Assembly (NCBI RefSeq): GCF_008107725.1
Contig: NZ_VIRN01000054.1
Coordinates: 1 to 64,000 of the forward strand
Length of the DNA stretch: 64,000 nt
Direction: 5' to 3'
Source: Marinobacter sp. BW6
GTDB taxonomy: Bacteria; Pseudomonadota; Gammaproteobacteria; Pseudomonadales; Oleiphilaceae
In this document: piece after piece, positions 20,601 through 31,520 of the stretch
Numbering within the stretch: the stretch's first letter is position 1
Layout: each line of letters starts with the position of its first letter
The notes under the pieces: generated by a model
The model's database searches: none
The model's input: the letters and a program-made list of their open reading frames with translations, nothing else
Told to the model about the DNA's origin: nothing
Made by a program: the position numbers and the translations under genes

Positions 20601-21830
20601 GATCAGGGGCGTGAGCGTGAGTGGTATAAGCTGCCATACGGTGCTGTTCTCTCCGTGAAGCACGGAGATGCCGTTGAAGCCGGCGTTGTGGTTGCCAAGT
20701 GGGATCCACACACTCACCCGATCATTGCCGAAGCCGGTGGTACCGCGAAATTCGTCAATATGGATCAGGGCATCACTGTCCGGACCCAGACCGACGAACT
20801 GACCGGCCTGTCCACCATGGAGGTCATCGATTCCAAAGAGCGTCCTGCTGCTGGCAAGGACATTCGTCCGGCCATTCAGCTGATTGACGAAAAGGGCGAG
20901 GAAGTGGAGCTGCCAGGCGGCGGTACCGCAATCTTCTTCCTGCCGGCGAATGCGCTGGTGACCATGGCTAATGGCGCGCGAGTCGAGCTGGGTGATGTGG
21001 TTGCGCGGATTCCGCAGGAAAGCTCCAAGACCCGGGATATCACCGGTGGTCTGCCGCGAGTTGCCGATCTGTTCGAGGCCCGTCGTCCGAAGGAGTCGTC
21101 CATCCTGGCCGAAATCAGCGGTATGGTCTCGTTCGGAAAGGAAACCAAGGGCAAGAAGCGTTTGGTGATCACTCCGAAGGATGCTGATCCCTACGAAGTG
21201 CTGATTCCGAAGCACCGTCAGCTCAACGTCTTCGAAGGTGAAACCGTTGAGAAGGGCGAGGTGATTTCGGATGGTCCATCCAACCCGCACGACATTTTGC
21301 GTCTGCTGGGTGTGGTTGAGCTGGCCAAGTACATCACCAACGAAATCCAGGACGTTTACCGTCTGCAGGGCGTTGTCATCAACGATAAACACATTGAGGT
21401 TATCGTTCGTCAGATGCTGCGCAAGGTCGAAATCACCGATCCGGGTGATACGACTCTGCTGTCCGGTGATCAGGTGGAAATCACCCAGGTGCTGGAAGAA
21501 AACGAAAAGGCCGACGTGGCAGACAAAGAGCCCGCAAGGTTCGAGCGTCTGCTGCTGGGTATCACCAAGGCTTCCCTGGCCACCGAGTCGTTCATTTCTG
21601 CGGCTTCGTTCCAGGAAACCACCCGGGTACTCACCGAAGGTGCGGTTACCGGTAAGCGTGATTACCTGCGCGGCCTGAAAGAAAACGTTGTGGTTGGTCG
21701 ACTGATTCCGGCTGGTACCGGTCTGGCGTATCACAACGAGCGTCGTCGCAAGCGTGACCTGGAAGAGCAGGGCGTAACCGCGGCCGACGTGGAAGAAGCT
21801 CTGAGTGCCGAGCTCAACCGCGAAAGCTGA
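17616..21830 (+). CDS. rpoC: RNA polymerase subunit beta'
   Basis: Catalytic subunit with the Mg-binding [12 protein letters not shown] motif. The 1404-residue protein (E. coli 1407) has the N-terminal zinc ribbon (CLCGKYK...CEKCG), a second zinc site ([13 protein letters not shown]), the bridge-helix/trigger-loop region ([16 protein letters not shown]) and the C-terminal [19 protein letters not shown] segment ([15 protein letters not shown]). Cotranscribed with rpoB. A 167-nt gap with its own promoter separates it from rpsL. Confidence 0.98.
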   Translation: MKDLLNLLKSQNQSKEFDAIRIGLASPDMIRSWSFGEVKKPETINYRTFKPERDGLFCAKIFGPIKDYECLCGKYKRLKHRGVICEKCGVEVALASVRRERMGHIELASPVAHIWFLKSLPSRIGLMLDMTLRDIERVLYFESFIVIDPGMTTLEKGQLLNDEQYYEALEEFGDEFDARMGAEAVKELLEGIDLQEEVDALREEIPQTNSETKIKKFSKRLKILEAFLYSGNKPGDMVMTVLPVLPPDLRPLVPLDGGRFATSDLNDLYRRVINRNNRLKRLLELNAPDIIVRNEKRMLQEAVDALLDNGRRGRAITGTNKRPLKSLADMIKGKQGRFRQNLLGKRVDYSGRSVIVVGPYLRLHQCGLPKKMALELFKPFIFSKLEHRGLATTIKAAKKMVEREEGVVWDILDEVIREHPIMLNRAPTLHRLGIQAFEPVLIEGKAIQLHPLVCAAYNADFDGDQMAVHVPLTLEAQLEARALMMSTNNVLSPANGEPIIVPSQDVVLGLYYMTRERKSALGEGMTFADVKEAHRAYGAGKVDLQAIVKVRVKEVTIAEDGSRTEEYKIVDTTVGRALLFDIVPDGLSYELVNKPMVKKAISNLINTCYRDAGLKDTVIFADQLMYMGYHYATVSGISIGFNDFEIPPEKYELVDAASAEVKDIETQYASGLLTQGEKYNKVIDIWSRANDKVSKAMMERLAKEQVIGPDGQPVKGEDGEYLMQESFNSVYMMADSGARGSAAQIRQLAGMRGLMAKPDGSIIETPITANFREGLNVLQYFISTHGARKGLADTALKTANSGYLTRRLVDVSQDLVVTEPDCGTDEGLLMTPHIEGGDVVVPLGDRVLGRVTARDAFTPTDKDNAVITAGTLLDEKAVETLERAGVDEVWVRSAITCETRHGICSKCYGRDLARGHEVNVGEAVGVIAAQSIGEPGTQLTMRTFHIGGAASRASAVDNIQVKHGGTVRLHNMKSIEKADGSLVVISRSSALAIADDQGREREWYKLPYGAVLSVKHGDAVEAGVVVAKWDPHTHPIIAEAGGTAKFVNMDQGITVRTQTDELTGLSTMEVIDSKERPAAGKDIRPAIQLIDEKGEEVELPGGGTAIFFLPANALVTMANGARVELGDVVARIPQESSKTRDITGGLPRVADLFEARRPKESSILAEISGMVSFGKETKGKKRLVITPKDADPYEVLIPKHRQLNVFEGETVEKGEVISDGPSNPHDILRLLGVVELAKYITNEIQDVYRLQGVVINDKHIEVIVRQMLRKVEITDPGDTTLLSGDQVEITQVLEENEKADVADKEPARFERLLLGITKASLATESFISAASFQETTRVLTEGAVTGKRDYLRGLKENVVVGRLIPAGTGLAYHNERRRKRDLEEQGVTAADVEEALSAELNRES

Positions 21831-21851
21831 GTTGAGCCGGCGCACTGCCTC

Positions 21852-21891
21852 CGGGTAGTTACCTACCCGTGAGGTGGTCAAAAAGAGACCA
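21852..21891 (+). other. two tandem hairpins just after rpoC
   Basis: CGGGTAG-TTAC-CTACCCG (21852-21869) and TGGTC-AAAAAGA-GACCA (21875-21891) lie directly upstream of the str promoter. Neither has a T-run. They may stabilise or end the rpoBC transcript through processing; this is inference. Confidence 0.45.
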
Positions 21892-21897
21892 GTCATC

Positions 21898-21926
21898 TTG
21901 ACTGTCCGGGGGCGCAGGCTTACACT
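21898..21926 (+). promoter_or_regulatory. sigma-70 promoter of the str operon
   Basis: TTGACT, exactly 17 nt, then TACACT. Transcription would begin near 21933, leaving a leader of about 65 nt before rpsL. Confidence 0.7.
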
Positions 21927-21941
21927 TGCGTCCCTTAAATT

Positions 21942-21963
21942 TTACCCCCTGCACTGGGGGTAA
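21942..21963 (+). other. hairpin in the rpsL leader
   Basis: A perfect 8-bp stem, TTACCCCC / GGGGGTAA, with loop TGCACT lies in the predicted 5' untranslated region of rpsL, 34 nt before its ATG. No T-run follows, so a regulatory or stabilising role is more likely than termination. Confidence 0.5.
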
Positions 21964-21997
21964 GTTTCATTGATATGGTTTTTTGGAGTTTGCTTAC

Positions 21998-22372
21998 ATG
22001 GCAACGATTAATCAGTTGGTGCGTAAGCCTCGTAAGCGCCGGGTAGCCAAGAGCGATGTTCCTGCTCTCCAGGCCTGCCCACAGCGCCGTGGTGTATGCA
22101 CTCGTGTATACACCACAACGCCGAAGAAGCCGAACTCAGCACTGCGTAAAGTGTGCCGCGTTCGTCTGACCAACGGCTACGAGGTTTCCTCATACATTGG
22201 CGGTGAAGGTCACAACCTTCAGGAGCACAGTGTTGTGCTCATCCGTGGCGGTCGAGTAAAAGACCTTCCGGGTGTGCGCTATCACACTGTTCGCGGAACG
22301 CTGGACACCCAGGGTGTTCAGAACCGTAAGCAGGGCCGCTCCAAGTACGGTGCAAAACGACCCAAGTCCTGA
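21998..22372 (+). CDS. rpsL: 30S ribosomal protein S12
   Basis: Decoding-centre protein that governs accuracy. The 124 residues match the E. coli length. KPNSALRK and [14 protein letters not shown] keep both lysines whose replacement gives streptomycin resistance, so the gene is wild type there. Start is the ATG after TTGGAG giving [13 protein letters not shown]; an upstream in-frame ATG lacks homology. Confidence 0.98.
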   Translation: MATINQLVRKPRKRRVAKSDVPALQACPQRRGVCTRVYTTTPKKPNSALRKVCRVRLTNGYEVSSYIGGEGHNLQEHSVVLIRGGRVKDLPGVRYHTVRGTLDTQGVQNRKQGRSKYGAKRPKS

Positions 22373-22424
22373 TGTCCCGAGCGGGTGTCTTTTATCGTTG
22401 CTTGTCAGAACGGTAAGAGTAAGG

Positions 22425-22447
22425 CTGAGTAGCATTTGCTATCTCAG
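22425..22447 (+). promoter_or_regulatory. hairpin between rpsL and rpsG, candidate S7 control site
   Basis: CTGAGTAGC / GCTACTCAG-like arms pair over 9 bp with one bulged T and an ATTT loop, in the 114-nt spacer. In E. coli the S12-S7 spacer is where S7 represses its own operon; the placement is similar, but the fold was not compared with the known site. Confidence 0.4.
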
Positions 22448-22486
22448 GGGTTCCTGAAGACCTTTTAGATATATAAGGGCTTATCG

Positions 22487-22957
22487 ATGCCTAGAAGAAG
22501 AGTTGCAGCTAAACGGGAAATTATCCCGGATCCGAAATTCGGCAGTGCACGTCTTGCCAAGTTCATCAACCACGTGATGGAAAGTGGCAAGAAGTCTACC
22601 GCAGAGCGCATTGTTTACGGCGCTCTGGACATTGTTGCCGAGAAATCCAAGGAAGAGCCGATCGACATGTTCGAGAAGGCCCTGGAGAACATCCAGCCGA
22701 TGGTTGAGGTTAAGTCCCGTCGTGTGGGTGGCGCTACTTACCAGGTGCCTGTTGAAGTACGGCCTTCCCGTCAGAACGCGCTGGCGATGCGCTGGCTCGT
22801 AGAATATTCACGGAAGCGCGGTGAGAAGTCCATGGCTCAGCGTCTGGCTGGTGAAATCCTGGACGCCGCTGACAGCAAAGGCTCCGCTGTTAAGAAGCGT
22901 GAAGATGTTCACCGCATGGCAGAAGCCAACAAGGCGTTCTCTCACTTCCGTTTCTAA
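22487..22957 (+). CDS. rpsG: 30S ribosomal protein S7
   Basis: Nucleates assembly of the 30S head. The 156 residues match the common length. Motifs: [19 protein letters not shown], and [20 protein letters not shown], the signature loop. fusA follows after 18 nt. Confidence 0.98.
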   Translation: MPRRRVAAKREIIPDPKFGSARLAKFINHVMESGKKSTAERIVYGALDIVAEKSKEEPIDMFEKALENIQPMVEVKSRRVGGATYQVPVEVRPSRQNALAMRWLVEYSRKRGEKSMAQRLAGEILDAADSKGSAVKKREDVHRMAEANKAFSHFRF

Positions 22958-22975
22958 TCAGCCGAGGTTTATACA

Positions 22976-25081
22976 GTGGCACGCAAGACTCCTATCAAGC
23001 GTTACAGAAACATTGGTATTTGTGCGCACGTTGATGCGGGCAAAACCACAACCACCGAGCGGGTCCTGTTTTATACAGGTATTTCCCACAAGATCGGTGA
23101 GGTTCATGATGGTGCAGCTACCATGGACTGGATGGAGCAGGAGCAGGAGCGTGGTATTACCATCACCTCTGCTGCGACTACGACATTCTGGCAAGGTATG
23201 GACAAGCAGTACCCGGAGCACCGGATCAACATCATCGACACCCCGGGGCACGTTGACTTCACCATCGAAGTAGAGCGCTCCTTGCGCGTACTCGACGGTG
23301 CGGTTGTAGTGTTCTGTGGCTCCTCCGGTGTTGAGCCCCAGTCCGAAACCGTATGGCGTCAGGCCAACAAGTATGAAGTTCCCCGCATGGTGTTCGTCAA
23401 CAAGATGGACCGTGCCGGCGCTAACTTCCTGCGGGTGGTTGACCAGATCAAGAAGCGTCTGGGTGCGAACTGCGTCCCCATTCAGCTGCCGATCGGTGCC
23501 GAAGACAACTTTGCCGGTATTGTGGACCTGATTCGTAACAAGGCCATCTACTGGAACGAAGCTGACGCTGGCGCCAGCTACGAGCAGAAAGAAGTGCCTG
23601 CGGAAATGGAAGAAGAAGTCGCCATGTACCGCGAGCAGATGGTTGAAGCTGCTGCAGAGGCCAACGAAGAATTGATGGAGAAGTACCTCGAAGAGGGTGA
23701 GTTGTCCATCGAAGAAATCAAGAAGGGTCTGCGGATGCGCACCCTGGCCAACGAAATCGTTGTTGCCACCTGTGGTTCTGCATTCAAGAACAAGGGTGTT
23801 CAGGCGGTTCTCGACTCCGTTATCGAGTTTCTGCCGGCGCCGGACGAAGTCAAGGCCATTCGTGGTGAAGTTGACGAAGATGGCACCGAAGAGCTTCGTG
23901 AGGCGGATGACAACGCGCCCTTCGCGGCACTGGCGTTCAAGATCGCCACTGACCCGTTTGTCGGTACGCTGACTTTCTTCCGGGTTTACTCCGGTAAGCT
24001 TGAGTCGGGTAATGCCGTTTACAACTCGGTCAAGGGCAAGAAAGAGCGCGTCGGCCGTATGGTTCAGATGCACTCCAAGGATCGTCAGGAAATCAAAGAG
24101 GTTCTGGCGGGCGATATTGCTGCGGCTATCGGTCTGAAAAGTGTGACCACCGGTGACACCCTGTGCGACGAGAATCACAAGATCATTCTCGAGCGCATGG
24201 AGTTCCCGGAGCCGGTTATCTCTGTTGCCGTTGAGCCGAAGTCCAAGGCGGACCAGGAAAAGATGGGCGTTGCCCTGGGCAAGCTGGCTCAGGAAGACCC
24301 GTCGTTCCGCGTTCGTACTGACGAAGAATCCGGCCAGACAATCATCTCCGGCATGGGTGAGCTTCACCTGGACATCATCGTCGACCGTATGCGTCGCGAA
24401 TTCAAGGTAGAGGCGAACATCGGTAAGCCGCAGGTTGCTTATCGTGAGTGCATCCGCAAGCCGGTAGACGTCGAAGGCAAATTCGTACGTCAATCTGGTG
24501 GCCGTGGTCAGTACGGTCACGTCAAGCTGAAGCTTGAGCCGCTGCCGCTGGATGATGAAGAAGGCGAAAACTTTATCTTCGTGAATGAGATTGTTGGTGG
24601 TGTTGTTCCCAAGGAATACATCCCGGCAGTTCAGCAGGGTATTGAAGAGCAGATGCAGAACGGCTGTCTGGCCGGTTATCCGCTGCTGCGTATCAAGGCA
24701 ACCCTGTACGACGGCTCCTATCACGACGTCGACTCCAACGAAATGGCCTTCAAGGTTGCCGGTTCCATGGCAATGAAGAAGGGTGCCCTCGAGGCAAGCC
24801 CGGCACTGCTCGAGCCGATCATGCGTGTGGAAGTTGTGACGCCGGAAGACTACATGGGTGATGTTGTAGGCGACCTGAACCGTCGTCGCGGCGTTATCCA
24901 GGGTATGGACGAGGGTCCTGCCGGTAAGGTCATCCGTGCAGAGGTTCCGTTGTCGGAAATGTTCGGTTACGCCACCGACCTGCGTTCTGCAACGCAAGGC
25001 CGGGCGTCCTACGCGATGGAGTTCTCTGGTTATTCAGAGGCACCTTCGAACATTGCCGAAGCGATCATTAAAAAGGGTTGA
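22976..25081 (+). CDS. fusA: elongation factor G
   Basis: Translocation GTPase that also works in ribosome recycling. 701 residues (E. coli 704) with G1 [13 protein letters not shown]2 [12 protein letters not shown]3 [10 protein letters not shown]4 NKMDR, and domain IV ending in [15 protein letters not shown]. Starts with GTG preceded by GAGG. Third gene of the str operon; tuf copy 2 begins 35 nt after the stop. Confidence 0.98.
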   Translation: MARKTPIKRYRNIGICAHVDAGKTTTTERVLFYTGISHKIGEVHDGAATMDWMEQEQERGITITSAATTTFWQGMDKQYPEHRINIIDTPGHVDFTIEVERSLRVLDGAVVVFCGSSGVEPQSETVWRQANKYEVPRMVFVNKMDRAGANFLRVVDQIKKRLGANCVPIQLPIGAEDNFAGIVDLIRNKAIYWNEADAGASYEQKEVPAEMEEEVAMYREQMVEAAAEANEELMEKYLEEGELSIEEIKKGLRMRTLANEIVVATCGSAFKNKGVQAVLDSVIEFLPAPDEVKAIRGEVDEDGTEELREADDNAPFAALAFKIATDPFVGTLTFFRVYSGKLESGNAVYNSVKGKKERVGRMVQMHSKDRQEIKEVLAGDIAAAIGLKSVTTGDTLCDENHKIILERMEFPEPVISVAVEPKSKADQEKMGVALGKLAQEDPSFRVRTDEESGQTIISGMGELHLDIIVDRMRREFKVEANIGKPQVAYRECIRKPVDVEGKFVRQSGGRGQYGHVKLKLEPLPLDDEEGENFIFVNEIVGGVVPKEYIPAVQQGIEEQMQNGCLAGYPLLRIKATLYDGSYHDVDSNEMAFKVAGSMAMKKGALEASPALLEPIMRVEVVTPEDYMGDVVGDLNRRRGVIQGMDEGPAGKVIRAEVPLSEMFGYATDLRSATQGRASYAMEFSGYSEAPSNIAEAIIKKG

Positions 25082-25116
25082 TCCCCAGGACTTAAGAAAC
25101 AGGAAGAGGTGTAACC

Positions 25117-26313
25117 GTGTCTAAATCTAAATTTGAGCGTAATAAACCGCACTTGAACGTAGGCACCATTGGTCACGTAGACCATGGTAAAACCACTTTG
25201 ACTGCTGCCCTGACCCGTGTATGTCACGAAGTTTGGGGTACAGGGTCTGCGAGTGCATTCGACCAGATCGATAACGCACCGGAAGAGAAGGCTCGTGGTA
25301 TCACGATCGCGACATCTCACGTTGAGTACGATTCTCCGAACCGTCACTACGCACACGTAGACTGCCCTGGCCACGCTGACTATGTGAAGAACATGATCAC
25401 TGGTGCGGCGCAGATGGACGGCGCGATCCTGGTTTGCTCCGCAGCTGACGGCCCCATGCCGCAGACTCGCGAGCACATCCTGCTGTCCCGTCAGGTTGGT
25501 GTACCTTTCATCGTGGTGTTCCTGAACAAAGCGGACATGGTAGACGATGAAGAGCTGCTTGAGCTGGTTGAGATGGAAGTTCGTGACCTGCTGAGCCAGT
25601 ACGACTTCCCGGGTGACGACACTCCGATCATCACCGGTTCCGCGCTGATGGCGCTGGAAGGCAAAGACGACAACGAGATGGGTACTACCGCTGTCAAGAA
25701 GCTGGTAGAAGCTCTGGATGACTACATCCCTGAGCCGGAGCGTGCGATTGATCAGCCGTTCCTGATGCCGATCGAGGACGTCTTCTCCATCTCCGGTCGT
25801 GGTACTGTTGTGACTGGCCGTGTTGAGCGTGGCGTTATCAAGACCGGTGACGAAGTGGAAATCGTTGGTATCAAGGATACCGTGAAGACTACTTGTACTG
25901 GTGTTGAGATGTTCCGCAAGCTGCTGGACGAAGGTCGTGCTGGTGAGAACATTGGCGCGCTGCTGCGTGGCACCAAGCGTGACGACGTTGAGCGTGGTCA
26001 GGTTCTGGCGGTTCCGGGTTCGATCACTCCGCACACCAAGTTCGAGTGCGAAGTGTACGTACTGTCCAAAGAAGAAGGCGGTCGTCATACTCCGTTCTTC
26101 AAGGGCTACCGTCCGCAGTTCTACTTCCGTACCACCGACGTAACCGGTTCTTGCGAACTGCCGGAAGGTGTGGAAATGGTTATGCCGGGTGACAACGTCA
26201 AGATGAGTGTTACCCTGATTGCTCCGATCGCCATGGAAGATGGCCTGCGCTTCGCGATTCGTGAAGGCGGCCGTACCGTTGGTGCCGGCGTAGTCTCCAA
26301 GATCATCGAGTAA
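25117..26313 (+). CDS. tufA: elongation factor Tu, copy 2
   Basis: Encodes a 398-residue EF-Tu identical in protein sequence to copy 1. It starts with GTG behind AGGAAGAGG, whereas copy 1 starts with ATG. Codons 3, 5, 7 and 10 also differ silently. It ends the str operon, as tufA does in E. coli, and a strong terminator follows 18 nt after the stop. Confidence 0.99.
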   Translation: MSKSKFERNKPHLNVGTIGHVDHGKTTLTAALTRVCHEVWGTGSASAFDQIDNAPEEKARGITIATSHVEYDSPNRHYAHVDCPGHADYVKNMITGAAQMDGAILVCSAADGPMPQTREHILLSRQVGVPFIVVFLNKADMVDDEELLELVEMEVRDLLSQYDFPGDDTPIITGSALMALEGKDDNEMGTTAVKKLVEALDDYIPEPERAIDQPFLMPIEDVFSISGRGTVVTGRVERGVIKTGDEVEIVGIKDTVKTTCTGVEMFRKLLDEGRAGENIGALLRGTKRDDVERGQVLAVPGSITPHTKFECEVYVLSKEEGGRHTPFFKGYRPQFYFRTTDVTGSCELPEGVEMVMPGDNVKMSVTLIAPIAMEDGLRFAIREGGRTVGAGVVSKIIE

Positions 26314-26314
26314 T
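25147..26314 (+). repeat. tuf direct repeat, unit 2
   Basis: Partner of 8566-9733; the only internal mismatch is A at 25530. The flanks diverge at once on both sides (codon 10 and the base after TAAT). Confidence 0.95.
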
Positions 26315-26331
26315 CTGCTCGCTTGATCAGG

Positions 26332-26361
26332 AAAAAGGGGCTGATTCTTCAGCCCCTTTTT
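26332..26361 (+). terminator. terminator of the str operon
   Basis: AAAAAGGGGCTGA / TCAGCCCCTTTTT pair over 13 bp with a TTCT loop. The A-run and T-run make it potentially bidirectional. Confidence 0.95.
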
Positions 26362-26408
26362 CTGTTTCAGCCGTAAAGCTTGCCTGGCCCGGTCGACTAG
26401 CATTGCTG

Positions 26409-26437
26409 TTGACAGGGTTGGGTATTATGCATACAAT
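26409..26437 (+). promoter_or_regulatory. sigma-70 promoter of the S10 operon
   Basis: A consensus TTGACA, 17 nt, then TACAAT, with a GC-rich GCGGCTCC discriminator. This is the strongest promoter match in the window. Start would be near 26444, giving a leader of only about 55 nt before rpsJ. Confidence 0.85.
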
Positions 26438-26498
26438 GCGGCTCCTTTTTTTGAAGGTCGGCTAACTAGTAGCTGCTACGAGTGGAGTTTGGTGCATC

Positions 26499-26810
26499 AT
26501 GCAAAGCCAAAAAATTCGAATCCGGTTGAAGGCGTTTGATTATCGCCTGATCGACCAGTCCACGCAGGAGATCGTCGATACCGCCAAGCGGACCGGCGCT
26601 CAGGTGCGTGGCCCTATCCCTCTGCCGACGCGGAAGGAAAAGTACACTGTATTGATCTCTCCGCACGTCAACAAAGACGCGCGCGATCAGTATGAAATTC
26701 GTACGCATAAGCGTTTGCTCGACATTGTTGAGCCGACGGAAAAGACAGTAGATGCTCTGATGAAACTGGACCTGGCAGCAGGTGTAGACGTTCAGATCAG
26801 CCTCGGCTAA
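26499..26810 (+). CDS. rpsJ: 30S ribosomal protein S10
   Basis: Head protein of the 30S subunit and, as NusE, a partner of NusB and NusG in antitermination. 103 residues as in E. coli. Signature [20 protein letters not shown] and the loop [15 protein letters not shown]. Opens the S10 operon; rplC follows after 76 nt. Confidence 0.98.
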
Positions 26811-26886
26811 TACCGCCCGGTACTAGTCTGTGTAACTGTCATAAGGCCATAGAGGGTGAGAGCCCCGTACACTTAAGAGGTGAAAC

Positions 26887-27525
26887 ATGGCAATTGGTGT
26901 TGTCGGTCGTAAGGCCGGTATGACCCGTATTTTTACGGAAGATGGGCAGGCGCTGCCCGTAACGGTAATTGAGGTTGAGCCCAACCGCATTACCCAACTG
27001 AAAACTCTTGAAAGCGATGGCTACCGCGCCGTTCAGGTGACTGTCGGTACTCGTCGTTCCTCTCGTGTTACCAAGAGCGAAGCGGGCCATTTTGCCAAGG
27101 CGGGCGTTGAAGCCGGTCGTGGTATGTGGGAATTCCGTCTTGCTGATGGCGAAGGCGAAGACCTGGCCGCTGGTAGTGAGATCACGGCTTCTGTATTCGA
27201 AGACGGTCAGGTGGTTGACGCCATCGGTCAGTCCAAGGGTAAGGGCTTCCAGGGCGGTGTTAAGCGCTGGAACTTCTCCATGCAGGATGCCACTCACGGT
27301 AACTCTCTGTCTCACCGTGCTCCGGGTTCCATTGGTCAGAACCAGACTCCGGGCAAGGTATTCAAGGGCAAAAAGATGGCGGGCCAGATGGGTAATGCTC
27401 AGGTGACTGTGCAGAACCTGAAAATCGTCCGTGTCGACGCCGAGCGCAACCTGCTGCTGGTAAGTGGTGCCGTTCCCGGCGCAACTGGCGGCGATGTTGT
27501 CATCAAGCCTGCAGTTAAAGCCTGA
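26887..27525 (+). CDS. rplC: 50S ribosomal protein L3
   Basis: Early-assembling protein near the peptidyl transferase centre. 212 residues (E. coli 209). [14 protein letters not shown] at the N-terminus and the extended loop [20 protein letters not shown], which holds the glutamine that PrmB methylates in E. coli. AAGAGG ribosome-binding site before the ATG. Confidence 0.98.
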   Translation: MAIGVVGRKAGMTRIFTEDGQALPVTVIEVEPNRITQLKTLESDGYRAVQVTVGTRRSSRVTKSEAGHFAKAGVEAGRGMWEFRLADGEGEDLAAGSEITASVFEDGQVVDAIGQSKGKGFQGGVKRWNFSMQDATHGNSLSHRAPGSIGQNQTPGKVFKGKKMAGQMGNAQVTVQNLKIVRVDAERNLLLVSGAVPGATGGDVVIKPAVKA

Positions 27526-27536
27526 GGAGCGGTGCG

Positions 27537-28142
27537 ATGGAATTGACTATTACAGGTAGCGGCAAGGGAATTTCGGTTTCCGACGCTGCATTCGCCAAAG
27601 ATTTTAACGAGTCGCTGGTTCACCAGGTAGTGACTGCCTACATGGCAGGCGCCCGCCAGGGTACCAAGGCTCAGAAGACGCGTTCCGAAGTAAGCGGTGG
27701 CGGTAAGAAGCCATGGCGTCAGAAGGGCACTGGTCGTGCCCGTGCCGGTACTATTCGTAGTCCGATCTGGCGCGCCGGTGGCGTTACCTTTGCAGCCAAG
27801 CCTCGTGGCTTCGAGCAAAAGGTTAACCGCAAAATGTACCGCGCAGCGATGCGCTCCATTTTTTCCGAGCTGGTTCGCCAAGAGCGTCTGGTGGTTGTCG
27901 ACGATATGAACGTTGATAGCCCGAAGACCAAGGCATTCAACGCCAAGCTGAAGGATATCGGTGTGACCAATGCGCTGATTCTGTCCGACAACGTCGAGCA
28001 GAACCTGCATCTGGCCTCGCGCAACATCCCGCACGTAGACGTGCGTGATATTGCTGGCCTGGATCCGGTTAGCCTGGTTGCCTTCGAGAAGGTCGTTGTG
28101 ACCGTTCCCGCTCTGAAGAAGATCGAGGAGATGCTGGGATGA
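27537..28142 (+). CDS. rplD: 50S ribosomal protein L4
   Basis: Lines the exit tunnel; in E. coli it also represses the S10 operon. 201 residues, same as E. coli. The tunnel loop is [20 protein letters not shown]. Overlaps rplW by 4 nt (ATGA). Confidence 0.98.
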   Translation: MELTITGSGKGISVSDAAFAKDFNESLVHQVVTAYMAGARQGTKAQKTRSEVSGGGKKPWRQKGTGRARAGTIRSPIWRAGGVTFAAKPRGFEQKVNRKMYRAAMRSIFSELVRQERLVVVDDMNVDSPKTKAFNAKLKDIGVTNALILSDNVEQNLHLASRNIPHVDVRDIAGLDPVSLVAFEKVVVTVPALKKIEEMLG

Positions 28143-28432
28143 ATCAGGAACGTATTTATAAGGTCCTGCTTGGGCCGCACGTATCGGAAAAAGCGTCTCT
28201 GGCAGCAGAGCGTGGCCAGGTAGTGTTTCGTGTAGCGCCTGATGCCACCAAGCCCGAGATCAAGAAAGCCGTTGAGCAGCTGTTCAACGTCACCGTAGAA
28301 GGTGTTCAGGTTCTGAACCGTAAGGGTAAGCTCAAGCGTACTATCCGCGGGTTCGGCAAGCGTAATGACATTCGTAAGGCTTACGTAAAGCTGGCAGAAG
28401 GTCAGGACATCGATTTTCTGGATGTGGAATAA
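28139..28432 (+). CDS. rplW: 50S ribosomal protein L23
   Basis: Forms the docking site for trigger factor and SRP at the tunnel exit. 97 residues. Conserved [10 protein letters not shown] and the C-terminal [14 protein letters not shown]. Translation is probably coupled to rplD. Confidence 0.98.
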   Translation: MNQERIYKVLLGPHVSEKASLAAERGQVVFRVAPDATKPEIKKAVEQLFNVTVEGVQVLNRKGKLKRTIRGFGKRNDIRKAYVKLAEGQDIDFLDVE

Positions 28433-28449
28433 GGTAAAGGGGTCGTAAT

Positions 28450-29277
28450 ATGCCGATCGTCAAAACCAAACCAACATCTGCCGGACGCCGTCACGTTGTA
28501 AAGCTTTACAACCCGGATCTGCACACTGGGCGCCCATACGAGCCGTTGGTAGAAAGAAAGAACAAGACGGGTGGTCGTAACAATGTAGGCCGCATTACAA
28601 CCCGTCACACGGGTGGTGGTCACAAGAAGCACTACCGTGTCATCGATTTCAAGCGGACCAAAGATGGTATCCCGGCGGTCATTGAGCGCCTGGAATACGA
28701 TCCTAACCGCTCTGCGCACATTGCACTGCTGAAGTATGCCGATGGTGAGCGTCGTTACATTATCGCTCCCAAAGGTATGCAGATCGGTGATCCTGTGCGC
28801 TCCGGTATCGACGCACCAATCAAAGTGGGTAGCACGCTGCCGCTCCGGAATATTCCGGTCGGTTCTGTAATCCACTGCGTCGAACTCAAGCCTGGCAAAG
28901 GTGCACAGCTGGCTCGCTCTGCGGGCGCATCCGTACAGCTGGTTGCTCGGGAAGGGGCTTACGCCACCATCCGCCTGCGCTCAGGTGAAATGCGTAAGGT
29001 GCTTGTTGACTGTCGCGCAACGTTGGGTGAAGTGTCCAACAGCGAACACAGCCTCAAGCAGCTTGGTAAAGCGGGTGCATCACGTTGGCGCGGCAAACGG
29101 CCAACAGTACGTGGTGTTGCTATGAACCCAGTTGACCACCCGCATGGTGGTGGTGAAGGGCGTACCTCTGGCGGGCGTCACCCGGTTACTCCGTGGGGTG
29201 TTCCGACCAAAGGGCATAAGACTCGTAAGAACAAGCGTACTGACAAGATGATAGTACGTCGTCGTTCGGCCAAGTAA
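28450..29277 (+). CDS. rplB: 50S ribosomal protein L2
   Basis: Needed for subunit joining and peptidyl transfer. 275 residues (E. coli 273). C-terminal [14 protein letters not shown] contains the conserved histidine important for activity. A GGGTC-type weak ribosome-binding site follows the L23 stop by 17 nt. Confidence 0.98.
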   Translation: MPIVKTKPTSAGRRHVVKLYNPDLHTGRPYEPLVERKNKTGGRNNVGRITTRHTGGGHKKHYRVIDFKRTKDGIPAVIERLEYDPNRSAHIALLKYADGERRYIIAPKGMQIGDPVRSGIDAPIKVGSTLPLRNIPVGSVIHCVELKPGKGAQLARSAGASVQLVAREGAYATIRLRSGEMRKVLVDCRATLGEVSNSEHSLKQLGKAGASRWRGKRPTVRGVAMNPVDHPHGGGEGRTSGGRHPVTPWGVPTKGHKTRKNKRTDKMIVRRRSAK

Positions 29278-29300
29278 ACGACTACATAGAGGTAATTGCT

Positions 29301-29576
29301 GTGCCACGTTCTTTGAAGAAAGGTCCTTTTATAGACCTGCATCTGTTGAAGAAGGTCGAGGCAGCTCTGGAAGCTAACGACAAGCGGCCGATCAAAACCT
29401 GGTCCCGCCGGTCGACAGTCTTTCCGGAGATGGTAGGCCTGACCATTGCAGTCCACAACGGCAAGCAGCACGTGCCGGTTTATGTCACCGAAGATATGGT
29501 TGGACATAAGCTGGGTGAGTTCGCGGCAACGCGTACTTATCGTGGTCATGCGGCCGACAAGAAAGCTAAACGCTGA
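29301..29576 (+). CDS. rpsS: 30S ribosomal protein S19
   Basis: Head protein contacting S13 and the A-site finger. 91 residues. Starts with GTG after AGAGG and gives [19 protein letters not shown]; core [23 protein letters not shown] starts for rpsS are common in this group. Confidence 0.98.
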   Translation: MPRSLKKGPFIDLHLLKKVEAALEANDKRPIKTWSRRSTVFPEMVGLTIAVHNGKQHVPVYVTEDMVGHKLGEFAATRTYRGHAADKKAKR

Positions 29577-29592
29577 TTCTGAGGTAATCAAA

Positions 29593-29925
29593 ATGGAAGT
29601 AGCAGCCAAGTATAAGGGCGCTAACCTCTCAGCTCAGAAAGCACGTCTTGTCGCTGACCAAGTACGTGGCAAGGCTGTTGAGGATGCCCTGAACATTCTG
29701 ACTTTCAGCCCGAAGAAGGCGGCGGTCGTGATCAAGAAAGCTCTTGAGTCCGCCATCGCCAACGCTGAGCATAACGAAGGTCTGGACGTTGACGAACTGC
29801 GGGTTTCCACCGTGATGGTGGATGAGGGTCCGACGCTCAAGCGAATCAAAGCTCGAGCCAAGGGGCGCGCTGACCGTATTTTCAAGCGCACCTGCCATAT
29901 CACCGTCAAGGTCGCCGACAAGTAG
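29593..29925 (+). CDS. rplV: 50S ribosomal protein L22
   Basis: Tunnel protein whose beta-hairpin interacts with macrolides. 110 residues, as in E. coli. [20 protein letters not shown] start behind GAGG; hairpin region [21 protein letters not shown] longer in-frame reading overlapping rpsS was rejected because it lacks homology. Confidence 0.98.
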   Translation: MEVAAKYKGANLSAQKARLVADQVRGKAVEDALNILTFSPKKAAVVIKKALESAIANAEHNEGLDVDELRVSTVMVDEGPTLKRIKARAKGRADRIFKRTCHITVKVADK

Positions 29926-29936
29926 GAGATGCTCAG

Positions 29937-30620
29937 ATGGGTCATAAAGTAAATCCAACCGGCATTCGCCTGGGTGTGATCAAAGAGCACAACTCAGTCT
30001 GGTATGCCGACAAAAAGGAATACTCCAGGAACCTGTTGAATGACATTCAGGTTCGTGAGTTCCTCGACAAGCGTCTGGTTAAGGCGTCTGTCAGCAAGAT
30101 TGTGATCGAGCGCCCTGCTCAGAACGCCCGTATCACGATCCATACTGCCCGTCCCGGTATTGTTATCGGTAAGAAGGGTGAAGATGTTGATCGTCTGCGT
30201 CGCGAAGTCAGCGACATGATGGGTGTGCCTGTGCACATCAACATCGAAGAAGTCCGCAAGCCGGACCTCGATGCCCGCCTGGTAGCGCAAAACGTTGCCG
30301 GCCAGCTGGAGCGTCGTGTGATGTTCCGTCGCGCTATGAAGCGCGCGGTTCAGAACGCCATGCGCCAGGGTGCCAAGGGTATCAAGATTCAGGTTGGCGG
30401 TCGTCTCGGGGGTGCTGAAATCGCGCGTTCCGAGTGGTATCGCGAAGGTCGTGTTCCGCTGCACACACTGCGTGCAGATATTGATTACGCAACCTACGAA
30501 GCGCATACCACTTACGGCGTAATCGGCGTCAAGGTATGGATCTTCAAAGGTGAGATTCTTGGTGGTATGGAGCAGGTCCGTGCTGACAAGAAAGCCTCTG
30601 GGAAGAAAGGTTCTAAGTAA
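29937..30620 (+). CDS. rpsC: 30S ribosomal protein S3
   Basis: Forms part of the mRNA entry channel and its helicase. 227 residues (E. coli 233). [14 protein letters not shown], the KH-domain motif [16 protein letters not shown], and [21 protein letters not shown] Lys/Gly-rich tail closes the protein. Confidence 0.98.
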   Translation: MGHKVNPTGIRLGVIKEHNSVWYADKKEYSRNLLNDIQVREFLDKRLVKASVSKIVIERPAQNARITIHTARPGIVIGKKGEDVDRLRREVSDMMGVPVHINIEEVRKPDLDARLVAQNVAGQLERRVMFRRAMKRAVQNAMRQGAKGIKIQVGGRLGGAEIARSEWYREGRVPLHTLRADIDYATYEAHTTYGVIGVKVWIFKGEILGGMEQVRADKKASGKKGSK

Positions 30621-30632
30621 AGGGGCACTCTT

Positions 30633-31046
30633 ATGCTGCAACCAAAACGCACCAAATTCCGCAAGGTAATGAAAGGCCGTAACACTGGTCTTGCTCACCG
30701 CGCCAACAAGGTGAGCTTCGGTGAATACGGATTGAAGGCTACGAGCCGTGGGCGTATAACTGCGCGCCAGATTGAAGCAGCGCGTCGTACAATGACTCGT
30801 CGCATCAAGCGGGGCGGTAAGATCTGGATCCGGGTATTCCCGGACAAGCCGATCACCGGTAAGCCGCTTGAAGTTCGAATGGGTAAAGGTAAGGGTTCTG
30901 TCGAGTATTGGGTGGCTGAAATCCAGCCAGGCCGCATGCTCTACGAGATGGAAGGTGTGTCTGAGGAAATTGCTCGGGACGCATTCACTCTCGCGGCGGC
31001 CAAACTGCCGGTACAGACCACCTTTGTAACGAGGAAGGTGATGTGA
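30633..31046 (+). CDS. rplP: 50S ribosomal protein L16
   Basis: Contacts A-site tRNA in the 50S subunit. 137 residues. [20 protein letters not shown] and [20 protein letters not shown] are family signatures. The stop shares one base with the rpmC start (TGATG). Confidence 0.98.
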   Translation: MLQPKRTKFRKVMKGRNTGLAHRANKVSFGEYGLKATSRGRITARQIEAARRTMTRRIKRGGKIWIRVFPDKPITGKPLEVRMGKGKGSVEYWVAEIQPGRMLYEMEGVSEEIARDAFTLAAAKLPVQTTFVTRKVM

Positions 31047-31237
31047 TGAATGCAACAGAGCTGCGTGATAAGTCAGTCGAGGAGCTGAACAAAGAGCTGA
31101 TCGACCTCCTGAAGGAGCAGTTCAACCTGCGCATGCGTAAGGCGACAGGTCAGCTGAATCAGTCTCATCTTCTCGGCAAGGTGAAGCGCGACATTGCTCG
31201 CGTGAAAACAGTATTGAACGAAAAGGCAGGACAGTGA
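31046..31237 (+). CDS. rpmC: 50S ribosomal protein L29
   Basis: Small helical protein beside L23 at the tunnel exit. 63 residues, the E. coli length, when read from ATG ([15 protein letters not shown]). A GTG 3 nt upstream is possible, but GAGGAAGG is better spaced for ATG. rpsQ starts 1 nt after the stop. Confidence 0.96.
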   Translation: MNATELRDKSVEELNKELIDLLKEQFNLRMRKATGQLNQSHLLGKVKRDIARVKTVLNEKAGQ

Positions 31238-31238
31238 G

Positions 31239-31505
31239 ATGACCGAAGCTACCCAAACTGCCAGAACTCTGAGCGGCAAGGTCGTGAGCAACAAGATGGA
31301 GAAATCCATCGTGGTGCTGGTCGAGCGTCAGGTGAAACACCCGCTGTACGGTAAGTACATGAAGCGTTCAACCAAGATCCACGCTCACGATGAGAGCAAT
31401 CAGTGCAACATCGGTGACACTGTGACCATTCAGGAAACCCGTCCGGTCTCCAAGACCAAGAGCTGGGCCCTGGTGGAAGTTACCGAACGTGCATCCAAGG
31501 TGTAA
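31239..31505 (+). CDS. rpsQ: 30S ribosomal protein S17
   Basis: 16S rRNA-binding OB-fold protein. 88 residues. [19 protein letters not shown] and [14 protein letters not shown] are signature parts. Last gene of the S10 operon; rplN follows after 15 nt without a visible terminator, so S10 and spc genes may be read through. Confidence 0.98.
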   Translation: MTEATQTARTLSGKVVSNKMEKSIVVLVERQVKHPLYGKYMKRSTKIHAHDESNQCNIGDTVTIQETRPVSKTKSWALVEVTERASKV

Positions 31506-31520
31506 CGCCGGAGAACAACC

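Noticed and set aside
19674..21896. A 740-codon open frame antisense to rpoC
   Set aside because: Same codon-bias shadow effect; no ribosome-binding site or known motif.
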